This document shows positions 11,316-22,714 of a stretch of DNA of 64,000 bases, piece after piece. A program made the translations under genes and the position numbers. The stretch is from Cladorhizidae sp. MBARI D1340-BT2 (Eukaryota > Porifera > Demospongiae > Poecilosclerida > Cladorhizidae): contig JAQNBH010000009.1 of assembly GCA_028752905.1 (NCBI GenBank), positions 28,509,976 through 28,573,975 of the forward strand. The letters run 5' to 3'. Numbering within the stretch: the stretch's first letter is position 1; each line of letters opens with the position of its first letter. The notes below the pieces were generated by a model that saw only the letters and a list, made by a program, of their open reading frames with translations, was not told the DNA's origin and did no database searches.

Positions 11316-12273
11316 GTTTGATGTGAGGCTTAATAGTTACACATGGCCTGTTAGATAGAAAAGCTTAGCTAAGGATTTCTAGAAGTTAAGTTTTCTAAGG
11401 CGAGTCCTGCGATGTCAAATCTTCAAACTTTCTAAGGAAAGGATTGCCAAGCTACTCTGTAAAGTCTCTCTAAGGAAGGACTTGCTAGCTACAAGAGGTT
11501 CTGTGAGGGCTTTAAAAAGGGGCAACTATTAGACAACTAGCTCCTCAGATGTGGCATGAGAAACAGGGATGCTATTTGAGGTTGGGTAGAATCAATCATG
11601 GAGAGGAGAGCCACAGCCAAGAGTAAACTACCCAGCATTGTGTACATATTCACATGTATGCATTTTGCTGCAGCTGTAGCTCATCACCTGTTAGCACTTA
11701 CGCGGTGTCAATTGAAAATGTCACAATAATCGTACGTGCGTTATACTCAAACCAGAAGCAATCAACTGGGTGCAGCATTGTTTTTTTAAACCTTGTGCTG
11801 GGGAAGAAATGGTCTGTTGTTAGCTGCTCGTACGGCATATTTACTACTCTAAAATTGATCAAACAACAGAGACACATCCAGGGAACATTGGTTATCTCAG
11901 CAAACTGTAAGTATTCGATTGCCAGGAAAAAAATCGTATTGATTGTATTGGTATTTTATACCTTTGTTTAGAAACTAGTCATTCTTCTACTACTTTCTCG
12001 CAATTTTTGTATGTTAGTCGGCTGCTTAGACTATGCAAAGTATGCTAGATTTGTCTCTATGCTGTGTTGTAGCTATATGATTGGCAATTTAGGTTGGTCA
12101 GAGCTATATTTTTTACATTGTCTACTAAACTTTACCTGGCTAAATACTATCTATCTAGCTACAAGAACAAGATTGTCAGCAACAATAACAGCAAAAATCC
12201 ATTTTAATACCTTGCTAGATCAAGTACAATGTTTTGTAAGAAGATAATTGAATAACAATATAGAACAATATAG
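11316..12273. other. Stretch without a supported gene
   Basis: Plus-strand ORFs of 105 codons (11654-11971) and 78 codons (12011-12247) are present but low-complexity in composition and unrecognised. The part around 11540-11700 is a copy of 61030-61200 (GATGTGGCATGAGAAACAGG) in the duplicated-segment family. Confidence 0.5.
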
Positions 12274-12860
12274 TCATGAGTTCACTGTCTTGCTCTTGGT
12301 TTCTTCAGGATCTTGGCTGTGTGATACTATTTGAAGCACTCTTCTGGATGTAGAGGTGGGTGGTGAGCAAGTCTGACAGTAGTACACTGAGCCTGAGAGA
12401 ACCGTAAGTGGCATATTTACAATAAGAATTTGTGCATAAATATTTGTTTCATGCACTACTTGGTCAAAAACCTCATCTGCAAAGAACAGGGTGAAGAAAT
12501 CCTTGTGCTCAACATCATCATCTGGCAAATTTGAACCAGGAGTGTCTGTGTACAAACCCTCGGTGGGGCTCATAATGTTGTCAACTTCTTTCCACCTGAC
12601 AAGCCCTCTTGTAGAATTTCCACTCATATGGCCAGTTTCCACTTCCTTTTACCCATCAGTCTCATCTACACTACTGCTGCCATTAGCATCTTCCATTTCT
12701 TCAGGGAGCGCATCCTCCAGGCCATCTTCTTCCACATCATCTAGTTCATCTTCTTCCAATATCATCTAGTTCATCTTCTTCCACATCATCTAGTTCACTG
12801 TCAATTTCAAAGTCATTCTCAATATCAGAAAGAGCCTCCAATACTGCCTGCAGATCCATA
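12274..12860 (-). pseudogene. piggyBac-type transposase N-terminal fragment
   Basis: Minus strand, ATG at 12858-12860. An acidic N-terminal region (ELDDVEEDELDD) is typical of piggyBac transposases. Further on comes DFFTLFFADEVFDQVVHETN followed by IYAQ, the conserved entry to the transposase core. Breaks: a frameshift inside the acidic repeat near 12770 and a TAA near 12650 before the next frame begins. After IYAQ (about 12430) the frame leaves the family and ends at 12274, so the DDD catalytic region is missing. The acidic part includes a 24-base DNA repeat (about 12724-12800). A fuller piggyBac copy lies at 51.7-53.7 kb. Confidence 0.7.
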
Positions 12861-13069
12861 TTTGTGTTTGTTTTGGATAAAAATACACACCAATTTTCTT
12901 ATTTGCAGCTGTCAATGAACCAAGAAATAAAACGCCTTTTTTTAATTATTTTTATTCATGGAGATGATGATGCATTCCCAAGTTTGATTATAAACCCATC
13001 AACCTTACCTAGTAAGTACAGAGTATAAAACAGACAATCCACGGAGCTATGCAACAAGAAATATCATGT

Positions 13070-13180
13070 CACAGAGGCTGTGACACACGCACTTCCAGCA
13101 GTAAATTGCTTGTCACGGGAGCTGTGACACACGCATATGTGGGGTAGATTATTGTGTCACAACGCCGTGACAAACGCAGT
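13070..13180. repeat. Three copies of a GCTGTGACACACGCA motif
   Basis: GGCTGTGACACACGCA, GAGCTGTGACACACGCA and CGCCGTGACAAACGCA spaced about 50 bases apart. CpG-containing and unlike the flanks. Confidence 0.6.
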
Positions 13181-13499
13181 GTAAGAGTTAGGTGACCTCA
13201 CTAAACACATGTAGCTGCAACAAGGATGCAGGGGGTAAAGGTCAGCTTACTGGTGAAGGCAGTTTATAGACCTTTTTAGCACAAACTAGACCTCTTCCTA
13301 ATCAAATAGCCACTAAATCAACACAAGGTGTTTATCCCTTTCTCCACCTCTGGTGTGGCTAAAGGCATGTTGGTAAATAAAATACATTTATTTTTTGGAC
13401 TACCCTCAAAACATTTAATGCAAATATTTCTTTGACTGCCTTCATTGCCACCTTGCAGATTAGTTAGCTCCATTAGTGGCTACTACTTGCCCTTTTACA

Positions 13500-13870
13500 C
13501 ACGTGCTTCTAGTGACTATTAACTTGCTGCTCAATGCATGATTGGGCATCTTACAAGTCAAGTTGAATTGACTTTAGTTCTTGCATTGCTCCAGCAATGT
13601 ATATATGTAACTATCAAACTATGTTAATATAACACCAAGAAAAAGTGACATGACATTAATCAGTGAACAATTGTCATCCTAGACATGTAATACTCTAACT
13701 CACCGGCTATGATGGTTTCATGAAGAAAGTCAGACACAGAGAACCAAGGGCCAAGTTTAAATAAATTGAAGTTGATCAAAATCATGTCATCCAGGCCATA
13801 GAATACGGTAACTCACCGTCTATAAAGTAAGCACAGAGAGAGATGAGAGACACGTTAATATAAATAAATA
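13500..13870 (-). pseudogene. Third duplicated copy of the PHD-tail/repeated-exon block
   Basis: Colinear with 6.1-6.6 kb and 8.05-8.4 kb. The PHD tail region is no longer readable. The 87-base exon homolog (13700-13790) keeps FLHETIIAG before GTGAGTTA but its acceptor AG is lost and it carries an extra base. A short exon ending YFIDG before GTGAGTTA is at about 13815. Confidence 0.4.
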
Positions 13871-14569
13871 GTTAAGTTAAGCTGTGTATCCCTAAAGTCT
13901 TTTCAGATCCACCAGCTGGTGGGAGAATCCCAACAACAACCTCTAAATATGCACATCACTTTATTATATCAAACTCCTAATGGCAATTAAACACCCTCTG
14001 TGAATACTACAGATATGTGATGCACAAGCATGGACCAAGAGTCTAGTGCATGAGCACACTACAGGCAATGCTGGGCCATATTGCAAGGCACACCATTTGC
14101 AGGCTTAGCACTCGGCTTCTTGTAAGTGATTATATGAACCTGGTGTTAAAGTACAGCAGCAGGCCCAGAATTTCAGTGCCTCAGTCTCACCACCCAATAA
14201 AAATGATAATAGAAAACACACTTGTAGTTATGCAATTAAACAACAAATTATTGTTGTCAATTTTACGTTTAGTGTTTGTAGAGTCTTGTGGAGTGCTTCT
14301 AGATATATATACTGGGTTGTTGGAAATTACCACTTATTATTACCTATCAAGTTATGGTCAATATTAACTAGTTCTTTTCTGGCGTACCAAATGCAAGAAA
14401 TCACCAAATGCTAGAAATCTTCACCTTACCACTGTAGAAAGCATGGACTATGTTGCTATTAGAGGTCATTGTTATGTTTGCCAATAACCAATGTCTGTTT
14501 GGTTCTGTTCTTTATTTCTTGTGATAAGCGAGCTTCATGCCATAAATCCTGTCTGTTTAGAGCTTCACT

Positions 14570-15640
14570 TCTAACCTCAACATACAAGAAATACAGCCAC
14601 TTATCTGCAAATATGGGCCACTAAACACATTTGAAAATATCACACTCACAGAAAAATTTATGAAATACTTAGCATAAACAATTTTTACACTTGATTAACT
14701 GAGGAATTACTCTAGCGAGCCGGTTGAAGAATGAGTTATCCTCTCGATGGTACAATAAGAAATATCCAGACTCCCAAACCATATTAAATGCAGGAGCAAG
14801 GCCCCTGAGATTACAACAAGCTAGAGATGGTCTCTCATACATTCTTTGCATACTCAGAGAAGTATATTTATCTACAAAACTATGTGAAATTCAACAATTA
14901 ATATTAGCCAAAGAAGAGAATAATTCTTGTGACAGGTGCAATGTTGGCATCCGTTAAGGTTTAGGTGTCTCATCACAGGGTACATAGAAAGTGATTTGGT
15001 ACCTTAGAGGCCATGCAGGAGATCTGTGCTGCTAGATCACTGGGGAAAAGGTTACAAGTGCCCTGCATTGGAGCAGCAAAATACTCTTTAGGAAACTGTG
15101 AACAGCTACAGACAATTGCAGCCATGGTTATGCTAATAATATTCTTGCTCAATGTTCTGTCAAACACATTATAATGTTGACACTTGTTCACATGTCATAA
15201 ATTGATATTTTTTTGAAACATTTCCAGATCATAATTTCAGAACAAGATACCATAATGATGCAGAATAATGTTGTTTTTGTTAAGGATAAGATGGACATTT
15301 AATTAACAACTTTAGTCAAACTAAACATGAGAGGCTTAATGACCAGAGTTTACGGAATCTAAAATATATTTCACAGACTTAACTGGGAGAAGTTTGCCCC
15401 ACAAAGCTGCTATTTAATAGAATGTTCCGCATTGGATATTCGCATGTGGGTGGGAGGGGTCACTTCAATGGGATTGTTATTCCAATACCCAAGCAGCTTT
15501 TAAATATGGTGGCTTCTCTGTACCAGCAACTGTTAAAACAACGTGAGATATCACTGCAGCATTAGGGGGTGGAGTATGCACAGCTGCCTATTAGTCTACA
15601 TGAATCTAGTATCTTACAACAACTTATTTGAAATAGTCTT
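14570..15640. repeat. Duplicated segment shared with 58.07-58.9 kb
   Basis: Long colinear homology to 58070-58870, including AGACTCCCAAACCATATTAA and TGCAGCATTAGGGG. On the minus strand both copies keep a cysteine-bearing frame: at 14973-15140 it reads CSCSQFPKEYFAAP and FPSDLAAQ; at 58.3-58.45 kb it reads CNCLQFLNEYLAAP and FPSDLVAQ. A third partial copy in the opposite orientation is at 46650-46745 (CSCPQFPNEYLAA). The shared peptide suggests a duplicated exon of unknown function. 13871-14569 and 15641-15957 show nothing else. Confidence 0.6.
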
Positions 15641-15960
15641 AACAGGCTTTAAGATCATAACTTAAATTTGCAATCATTTATAGAGAGAGGATGTTATATG
15701 AAAATACCCAAACTTACCTAAAGGAAAGGTGGCTAGGACAATTTCTATGCATTTTCTAATAGCAACTGGGGCTAATATTTATTTCATTCCATCTACCTGT
15801 CATTTATTTTGAAGGTTGTTTTCAATTGAGAGGGAAGTTGCTGTTAACAAGCCTGGTTGGACAGGAAAAAGGTTGTTAGTGGCAATGGCTGATCACAACC
15901 ACTGTGCTCGAAGGACTCTTTATGGGTTATCCTGCTGTTTTTGTAAGCTCCTACACAATT

Positions 15961-16925
15961 AGCTTCCATTTCAACATTATAAAACTGTTTCTAATCTTTA
16001 AACATCAGAAAATTTCTTTTGGTGACAAATCTCCCCTTTTTAACCGAAAGAAGCTCTATTTTGCTTAAATTAGGACGTTTTTGAGCGTTTTGAGGAAAAA
16101 CTGTCTGAAATCGGTCATTCTTGTCAAAATGGTCACATGAGCTTCCTTTTCAACATTGGAACAGTGGCTCATTAAACGATAGTAAATTTCTTTTAGTGAG
16201 AAATCTTCCATTTTTAACGCTATATTTTGCTCCAATTGGGACTTTTTTTGGCGTTTTGAGGGAAAACTGTCTGAAATCGGTCATTCTTGTAAAAATGGGT
16301 ACTTTTCAACATTTATGGAACTGTTACTACTCTTTAAACGACAGTAAATGTCTTTTGGTGAGAAATATTCAGTTTTTATTTTGCTCCAATTGGGACATTT
16401 TAGAGGAAAAACTGCCTGAAATAGCCCAATTTTGTAAAAATGGCAAATTAGCTTCCTTTTCAACATTATGGAACTATTTCTACTCTTTAAATGTAAGAAA
16501 ACGTCTTTTAGTGAGAAATCTCGAATTTTTAACTGTATTTTACTCCATTTGGGAAAATTTTTAAAGCATTTTGAGGAAAAACTGTCTGAAATCGCTCATT
16601 CTTGTCAAAATGGGCACATTAGCTTCCATTTCAACATTATCGAACTGTTTCTACTCTTTAAACATCAGAAAATTTCTTTTGGTGAGAAATCTCCACTTTT
16701 TAACCGAAAGAAGCTCTATTTAACTCCATTTGGGACTTTTATGAGCGTTTTGAGGAAAAACTCTGTAATCATTCAATCTTGTCAAAATAGGCACATTAGA
16801 TTCCTTTTCAACATTATGGAACTGTTTCTACTCTTTAAACGACAGAAAATGTCTTTTTGTGACAAATCTCACCTTTTTATCCGAAAGAAGCTCTATTTTG
16901 CTCCAATTGGGACGTTCCTGCTCAC
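15961..16925 (+). repeat. Satellite array, six units of about 154-179 bases
   Basis: Units each contain AGCTTCCTTTTCAACATTAT, then ACTCTTTAAACGACAGAAAA, then GGTGAGAAATCTCC and AAACTGTCTGAAATCGGTCA. The TTTTCAAC core recurs near 15968, 16147, 16303, 16457, 16628 and 16805. Two overlapping plus-strand ORFs (16121-16564 and 16468-16989) run through the array only because the units lack stops in those frames. A single extra monomer lies at 62330-62440. The array abuts a truncated Penelope-like element on its right. Confidence 0.9.
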
Positions 16926-17320
16926 TCCCTTCTTCAAAATGCAGAAGGTATCATCCACGTATCTCTTGGCTTTAGTGGGGCAGTTGTGAGCGCCAATTCC
17001 TCAAAGAATTCCACATAAAGGTTGTCTACTACTGCAGATACTGGAGAGCTCATTGCTACACCCTCTTGTTGCTCGTAGTATTTTTTCTTGAAAGCTGAAG
17101 TAGGTGGATTTCAGGCACAATTCCAACATTTCAGAAATCCTGTCAGCTCCTAGTGTAGTCCTCTCCCTCAAGCTCTCATCTTTCGTCAACATTACAAAAA
17201 TTACTTCAACTGCCTCATCTATGGATGGGTCTTTGGATGGGATCCTGTATACTGTATTGCTACTCTCAGGGAAATCAACAGGACCACTCCCTGACTTTTC
17301 AAACAATAACCCACCATAAC
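16926..17320 (-). pseudogene. Penelope-like retroelement RT fragment
   Basis: Three consecutive minus-strand frames together show RT motifs in order. About 17260-17081 reads DEAVEVIFVMLTKDESLRER, then LELCLKSTYFSFQEK. About 17080-16985 reads KYYEQQEGVAMSSPVSAVV. About 16975-16926 reads KRYVDDTFCILKKG with the catalytic YVDD at 16950-16961. This arrangement is typical of Penelope-like elements, whose RT is usually joined to a GIY-YIG endonuclease not seen here. Two frameshifts make it non-functional, and it is cut off by the satellite. An upstream motif of the same family is at 56.8-56.95 kb. Confidence 0.75.
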
Positions 17321-17559
17321 CACAGAAACCACAACCAACAGCTAATGGATCACTACACCACCACAATCCCAAGAAGGCATTGTGATAACTGTTCTAGAGC
17401 AATATGCATATCAGGTGACTGTTAAGAAATACCTGTATTGTAAGGCACCAGAGTGGGACACTGGAGTTTTGTCTGATAGTTGCATGGTGTATGCTTACTA
17501 CCCTGACAGGGACAAAGAGATAGAGAGAGTCAACCTGAGGGGTGACATTGGAGTAAGGT

Positions 17560-17773
17560 CCTAAGTAGAGCGGACTGAGACTTGGGTCATGGAGATCAGT
17601 GGTCTAGGTAGGGTGATTGATGGAGTAGCCAATGCCTGGAGTACCTAGGCATCGCGGGGTATTCACCCAGAGGTAGCTAACCGCTCGGGCTACAGCAGTA
17701 CCATTTTCTTATTGAGGAAGAAAGGTTTTAGATAAGGGTGAAATTTCCCCGACAGTGGCGGCAGCAGTGGGAT
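17560..17773 (+). other. LTR end and tRNA-Leu-type primer binding site of a second LTR element
   Basis: TTTCCCCGACA is followed after one base by TGGCGGCAGCAGTGGGAT (17756-17773). This matches the tRNA-Leu-type site of the other two elements at all but two of 18 positions. The LTR itself is not related by eye to the one at 1.4 kb. The upstream LTR boundary is not visible; 17382-17560 has an unrecognised 60-codon ORF only. Confidence 0.6.
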
Positions 17774-17956
17774 CTCTTGTAAAAAAGAGATCCTGGACCA
17801 GCCATTAGCTAGCGAAGAGGAGTTGCTTAGCTAGCTGGAGACCACCCAGGGCATGGCCTTGTGGGTTGAAAACCGACCCTTCAGTAGCCAGGAAGAGGTT
17901 TTGTAGTTTGTATTGATTTAATTTTTTCCCTCTCTTCCCAATCGCCCTGACTTGAC

Positions 17957-18510
17957 ATGTCAGAGGAGAAGGAGAGAAGGATGCTCCAAGAATCCCATCG
18001 AGGTCATGGGGGCACCACAGAGGCCAACTTTCCTATCGATCCCATGGACAGATTATTCCAGCAGTGGATCCAAATTTACCAGACTCGGTCAGATCAAGAG
18101 GCACAGAAATGGGAGGAGGCCCAGGCTAAACAGGAAGAGAGAGAGACTCGAGAAGCCCAGAGGCGGGAGGAGGCCCAGGCTAGGCAGGAGGAGAGAGAGC
18201 AGCAGAGGTTCCTGCAGATGTTGGCTGAGTTGTCCAAACCTCTCCCTACTGCACCTCGACCCCCTCCGATGCCAAAGCTATCCATCCCTAAGTTTACTGA
18301 AGGAACGGACGGTATGGGGGCCTACCTGGAGGCATTTGAGGCTATGGCTGAGGCTCACGTAATCAGTGGGCCATCATCTTACGCAGCTCCCTCTCCGGTG
18401 CAGGTCTAACTGCTGTCGCCTCCATGCCTGCAGATCAGCAGAAAGACTACCCAAAAGTAAGAACTGAGCTCTTATGTGAATACCACATCTCCTGTGAGAC
18501 CTACGGTGTT
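17957..18510 (+). pseudogene. gag: gag of a second LTR retrotransposon, truncated
   Basis: ATG at 17957 opens a 150-codon frame beginning MSEEKERRMLQESHRG. A Gln/Glu/Arg coiled coil follows with a repeated REAQRREEAQARQEE block, then a Pro-rich linker, then LSIPKFTEGTDGMGAYLEAF, the usual start of a gag capsid. A frame change near 18400 leads to MPADQQKDYPKVRTELL and YHISCETYG, matching the capsid region of the gag at 1.5-2.2 kb. It then runs directly into a TTATTGTTATTTGG minisatellite at about 18512. No protease, RT or integrase follows. The shared PBS and similar capsid put it in the same broad clade as the elements at 1.4 and 62.7 kb. Confidence 0.7.
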
Positions 18511-18511
18511 A

Positions 18512-18592
18512 TTTGGTATATTGTTACATATTATTATTGCTATTTGGCATATTGTTACGTTATTATTGTTATTTGGTATAATTATAATAAAA
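18512..18592. repeat. Left part of a split 31-base minisatellite
   Basis: Two to three copies of TTGTTACATATTATTATTGC-like units. The array resumes at 19354 after an inserted element. Confidence 0.85.
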
Positions 18593-18595
18593 TAT

Positions 18596-19353
18596 GTGAC
18601 ATGGCATAGGATGCTCAAGGGACTTTGATTTTTTTTTCAATTTATTTTTACTTTTTTAATATATTCCTTAGATAATGAAGAATGTTTTCTCAAAATATTA
18701 TAGGTCAATACATTACTATTCTTAAGATATAAAATTTATTAATGGTGTTAATAATAAACAATGATGTAATAATCCAGATTTTACTGGTTTTGAAGGCTCT
18801 AGGTGAGTAGTGAAAACAGAAAAAGAGATGGCAACTAAACACATTTCTTGTAGTCACTGCTAACTCCTCACTGCTAACTCCCCACAGAGAAGACTTGAGC
18901 AGCCAGGACCAAGCTAACAGCCACAACCTGTGGAGAAGAACTCGTCCACTGTTTCCTTCTCATTATTGTCCTCATGACTGCCATCTAGCTCAGTGACTGG
19001 AGAGATGTTATCTAGAGTGAAATTAGATGGAGAGGTAGGAGTCTCCTCTGCCATTGTAGCTAAAGTTTATTCCACACGCTTCTCTGGAAAGACCAGCTAA
19101 AATAGAAAAAGACTACCTTCAGTTTAACTTGCTGTAACTTCCACAATACGTACTCAATCAACTCGAAACATAGACCAACTTTTAGATTTTTCCATACTCT
19201 TTTTAGTGCATGCCGCTATGATGACGTAAGAATTCAATTTAAGGTATAAAAATAGCGATTATTATGTCATGCCGTTAAAAATTAACCGTCCCAACTAAAA
19301 GTTCAATTTTTTCGCGTTTTACTTTTTTCTATAAAGTCCCTATGCCGTGTCAC
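18596..19353. mobile_element. Non-autonomous inverted-repeat element inserted in the minisatellite
   Basis: The left end GTGACATGGCATAGG and right end CTATGCCGTGTCAC are inverted repeats (13 of 14 positions match). Immediately outside both ends is TAT (18593-18595 and 19354-19356), a candidate 3-base target duplication. It interrupts an array that is otherwise the same on both sides. Length 758 bases; no transposase. The superfamily is uncertain. Confidence 0.7.
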
Positions 19354-19750
19354 TATTGTTACATGTTATTATTGTTATTTGGCATATTGTTACATGTTAT
19401 TATTGGTATTTGGCAAATTGTTATATTGTTACATGTTATTATTGTTATTTGGCATATTGTTACATGTTATTATTGTTATTTGGCATATTGTTACATGTAA
19501 TTATTGTTATTTGGTATATTGTTACATGTTATTATTGTTATTTGGCATATTGTTACATGTTATTATTGTTATTTGGCATATTGTTAAATGTTATTATTGT
19601 TATTTGGTATATTGTTACTGTATTTGGTATACTGTTACATGTTATTATTGTTATTTTGCATATTGTTTATATTGTTATTTGGTATATTATTACACTTATT
19701 AATGTTATTTGGCATATTGTTATTGTTATTTGACATAATTGTTACATGTT
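19354..19750. repeat. Right part of a 31-base minisatellite, about 12 units
   Basis: The unit TTGTTACATGTTATTATTGT plus TATTTGGCATA is repeated with few changes; AT-rich. Long ORFs across it in two frames are repeat artefacts. Confidence 0.9.
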
Positions 19751-20107
19751 ATATTTTTGGCTATATCTACCCAGTCAAATCATCACAGAAAACTTGCAAA
19801 GTTGGTATTTGCTTTGTAGATGGTGCCGACTATGATCATAAGCCAACTGAAAATAAAATATAATTTCACGACATTAGCTGAGAAAAATGGGTTATCAATA
19901 CACAACTTTTCTTGACATATTTCTCTGCATGTCTTCATATTGATGTAAAAAAATAACAGATGTTCTAAACTAGCTAGACATATAGATTATAGGCTTCTTA
20001 TGTCAAAGGCATAACATAATTTCTTTATTTGTTCCAAGAGGTTTTGTTAACAATGCCTAAAATCCCATAAACACCCAAACAGTATTCCAAAGTAAGTAAC
20101 ACAATAT

Positions 20108-20147
20108 CAGGAATTTCATATGCTTGCTCATCAGAAAAGGATTGAAC
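20108..20147 (-). pseudogene. YxxP-type 40-base exon, copy 1 (donor lost)
   Basis: The minus strand reads VQSFSDEQAYEIP after a good CTACAG acceptor. Where the other copies have G then GTATGTG, this has ATATTGTG, so the donor GT is gone. No partner exon is visible beside it. Confidence 0.5.
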
Positions 20148-20438
20148 CTGTAGTATTAACAAAAAATCACTTCTTGACTTACATCTTTGAACTAAGCTGA
20201 TGAAAATAGGATATGAATAGACACATTATTTCATATTGCATTTGAATTGATATTATTATATTTCATTTTGAAATTATAGAACTTTAAAAAGTGGATCCCT
20301 TTATCTTGATAACACAAGGTTAAAAATAACCCTTGTGTTTCTTGATTATATGATGTGGGCACTTTCATTGTGTGGGCCAATTTTTGTAAAACTATCCACA
20401 TAAATATTATCCAGTATTCCAAACTAATTTACACATAC

Positions 20439-20606
20439 CAGTATTATCTCTGGCTTGTTTATCAGAGAAGGATAGAGTCTGTAAAATAAAACATTCATTA
20501 AATCTAGCAAACACAACCATAGAGGATTGGCACACCTGTGTGGATCTTTTTCTTGGATGACCTGATGTCTCAATTTTTGTACGAGCACTTGTAGGCAATC
20601 CAGGGT
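20439..20606 (-). CDS. Exon pair 2 of the minus-strand cassette array
   Basis: The first exon in transcript order is 20536-20606 (71 bases, phase 1 to 0), reading PGLPTSARTKIETSG then HPRKRSTQ, with a TTTAG acceptor and GTGTGC donor. After a 57-base intron comes 20439-20478 (40 bases, phase 0 to 1), reading TLSFSDKQARDNTG, with a TTTTACAG acceptor and GTATGTG donor. Together they add 111 bases, a whole number of codons. This copy has lost the Tyr and Pro seen in copies 3, 5 and 6. Protein unrecognised. Confidence 0.5.
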
Positions 20607-21906
20607 CTAAAGTTCAGTAATCTAAATATAAATCAAGAATGCATTCATACTATATATGTAGGGATAATAAATCTGTTTCTGACAGCTCTAATATATTTTA
20701 ATTCTATAGCTGAAACTCAAATAAAGCATATCAAACTCTAATAGAGCACAAACAATTATTGCATTGCAACCGAGCAAGAATAGAATATGAGTCAAACAAT
20801 TCAAGCATAGAATGGTGCTGGTTACAAGCATGCAATATGTAGCTGCCAATTGAGCTCAGTTTAGCTAAATATTGCACACATACACAAGTCAATTATAGTG
20901 TTGAAGTTCTTTACCAATTTCAGTTCTTTACCAATTTCAGTTTGTTATAGATGGTAAAAATATATTTTAAAAATTAATCCAGGTTTTAATTCGTTTATTT
21001 TTTATATCTGCTAGGTACTACCATAGTGAATTCATGGTAAGCTGGAATTCTATTTGGAGCAAAAAATTGAAGAAACCACCTTTAGGATGTTAAAAAACTG
21101 CCTAAATAAGTTTCAGCTAAGACACGATTTTTTCCAACCTATTTTGAAATATGCCAATATGGAGAGTACTATTGCAATACCTGGCTGTACACACATGCAC
21201 TTATGCCACTGCAGTGCCACTCAGTAATATCTACCCTAAAGGACATAAAGGGAGTTGAACTAGCTACTCACCTTGAATATCTGATGGATAGGTGCTTGCG
21301 TTATGTAATTTGCACGGTTATTTTACATAGACACCCTGTGTTACCACTGTAATGAAGTTATAGGTTAGTTAGCTCTAGATGAGGATTTCATGGTTTTAAC
21401 AAAAGTCTAGCCAGTGCCTCTGCTTCAACTGCTTCCAGGTTGTCAACTTTAGCTTCATCCAAGTCTAGCAATGCATTTTCATTGTTATCCTACCTTCTAT
21501 CTTTGCTATCTTTGCTATCCTATTATGCACTGGGCAGTTTCTACAAGCAACAAGTCAAATCATAGATCAGAGAAAACTGTATAATGGGCACTTGCTATGT
21601 GGAAGTGCTGACTTTAAGGCAGACTGAAGTGAAAACTTTAATGTATGTGACATAAGCCACGAAAAATGGGACATGAACAGACACAACATTTAATATGACA
21701 TAATTATCGGCATGTGTTCATCACACTAATATAAAAAATCATAGGTTTTCTAATTAAGCTAAACCTTTGGAGTGTTAGGCTTCTTATGTCAAGGATGTTA
21801 CATAATTTCTTTATTTATTCTGAGAAGATCTTTTTAACAGTACCTAAAATCCCACAAACAACTAAAACAAGCAGTATTGCAGTATTGCAAAGTAAGTAAC
21901 ACATAC

Positions 21907-22074
21907 CAGGAATTTCATAGGCTTGCTCACCAGAAAAGGATTGAGCCTGTAGGATTAACAATATATTACATTAAATTAAGCAAACAAACACAACAATAGA
22001 GTGTTGGCTCACATGTGTGGCTGGAAGACCTTCTCCTGATAGGCCAACTTTTGGAACAGCACTTGTAGGCACTC
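21907..22074 (-). CDS. Exon pair 3 of the cassette array, YEIP motif intact
   Basis: 22013-22074 (62 bases, phase 1 to 0) reads GVPTSAVPKVGLSGEGLPAT with a TATCCAG acceptor and GTGAGC donor. A 66-base intron follows. 21907-21946 (40 bases, phase 0 to 1) reads AQSFSGEQAYEIPG with a TCCTACAG acceptor and GTATGTG donor. The pair adds 102 bases. The second exon is acidic and Ser-rich around one Tyr with Pro at +3, the layout of a kinase substrate and SH2-docking site. That role is inferred from the motif only. All four splice sites and the phases are intact. Confidence 0.6.
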
Positions 22075-22559
22075 CTGGATAAAAAATATGTGTGATCATA
22101 GAATGCATTCATACTGTGTAATACTATACAATCAATGTATGGTGCCATACTGGAGTGGTGTAGTTTTAATACCCACTTTGCCCCAACGGGTGTTAAAAGA
22201 GTGCTGTGTGCATTTAAAACAGATTTAAAACAACAGCAAAGTATATCTTAAAATTGTAAGAGTCACTCTACTTTCTTGACTTACATCTTTGAACATGAGC
22301 TGAGAAAAATAGGATATGAATAGACACGATATTTCATGTTTCACTTCCTTTGGTACATATTTCATTTTGAAATTATAGACCTAAAAAGTAGATCCTTTAT
22401 CTTGGATAACCCGATGAAAAATATAACCTCTGTGTTTGTTGATCATCTGTGTTTGTTGATTAATTTGCTGTAAGCACTTTTATTGTATGGACCAATTCCT
22501 TCCACATGGAAAAAAACACATTCAATAAAACCCAGTATTCCGAACTAAGTTACACATAC

Positions 22560-22714
22560 CAGAATTCTGACTGGCTGGCTTGTTCTGGGAAGGATGGCGT
22601 CTGAAAAATAAAACATTCATTAAATCAAGCAAACACAACAGTAGCTCACCTGTGTGGATCTTTTGAATGGAAGACCTGCTGATGTTCCAATTTTTGTACC
22701 ATCACTTGTAGGAA
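22560..22714 (-). pseudogene. Exon pair 4 of the cassette array (frameshifted)
   Basis: 22650-22714 (65 bases, phase 1 to 0) is intact and reads VPTSDGTKIGTSAGLPFK then RSTQ before GTGAGC. After 49 bases of intron, 22560-22600 is 41 bases instead of 40. A small duplication (GCCAGCCAG) and a missing triplet shift the frame, and no Tyr remains. Splice dinucleotides are kept. Confidence 0.5.

Noticed and set aside
16121..16989. Two long overlapping ORFs with repeated peptides
   Set aside because: They follow satellite units in two frames, with unit length not a constant multiple of three and no start context.
19347..19863. Overlapping plus-strand ORFs that look membrane-like
   Set aside because: They translate the AT-rich 31-base minisatellite; hydrophobicity is a by-product.
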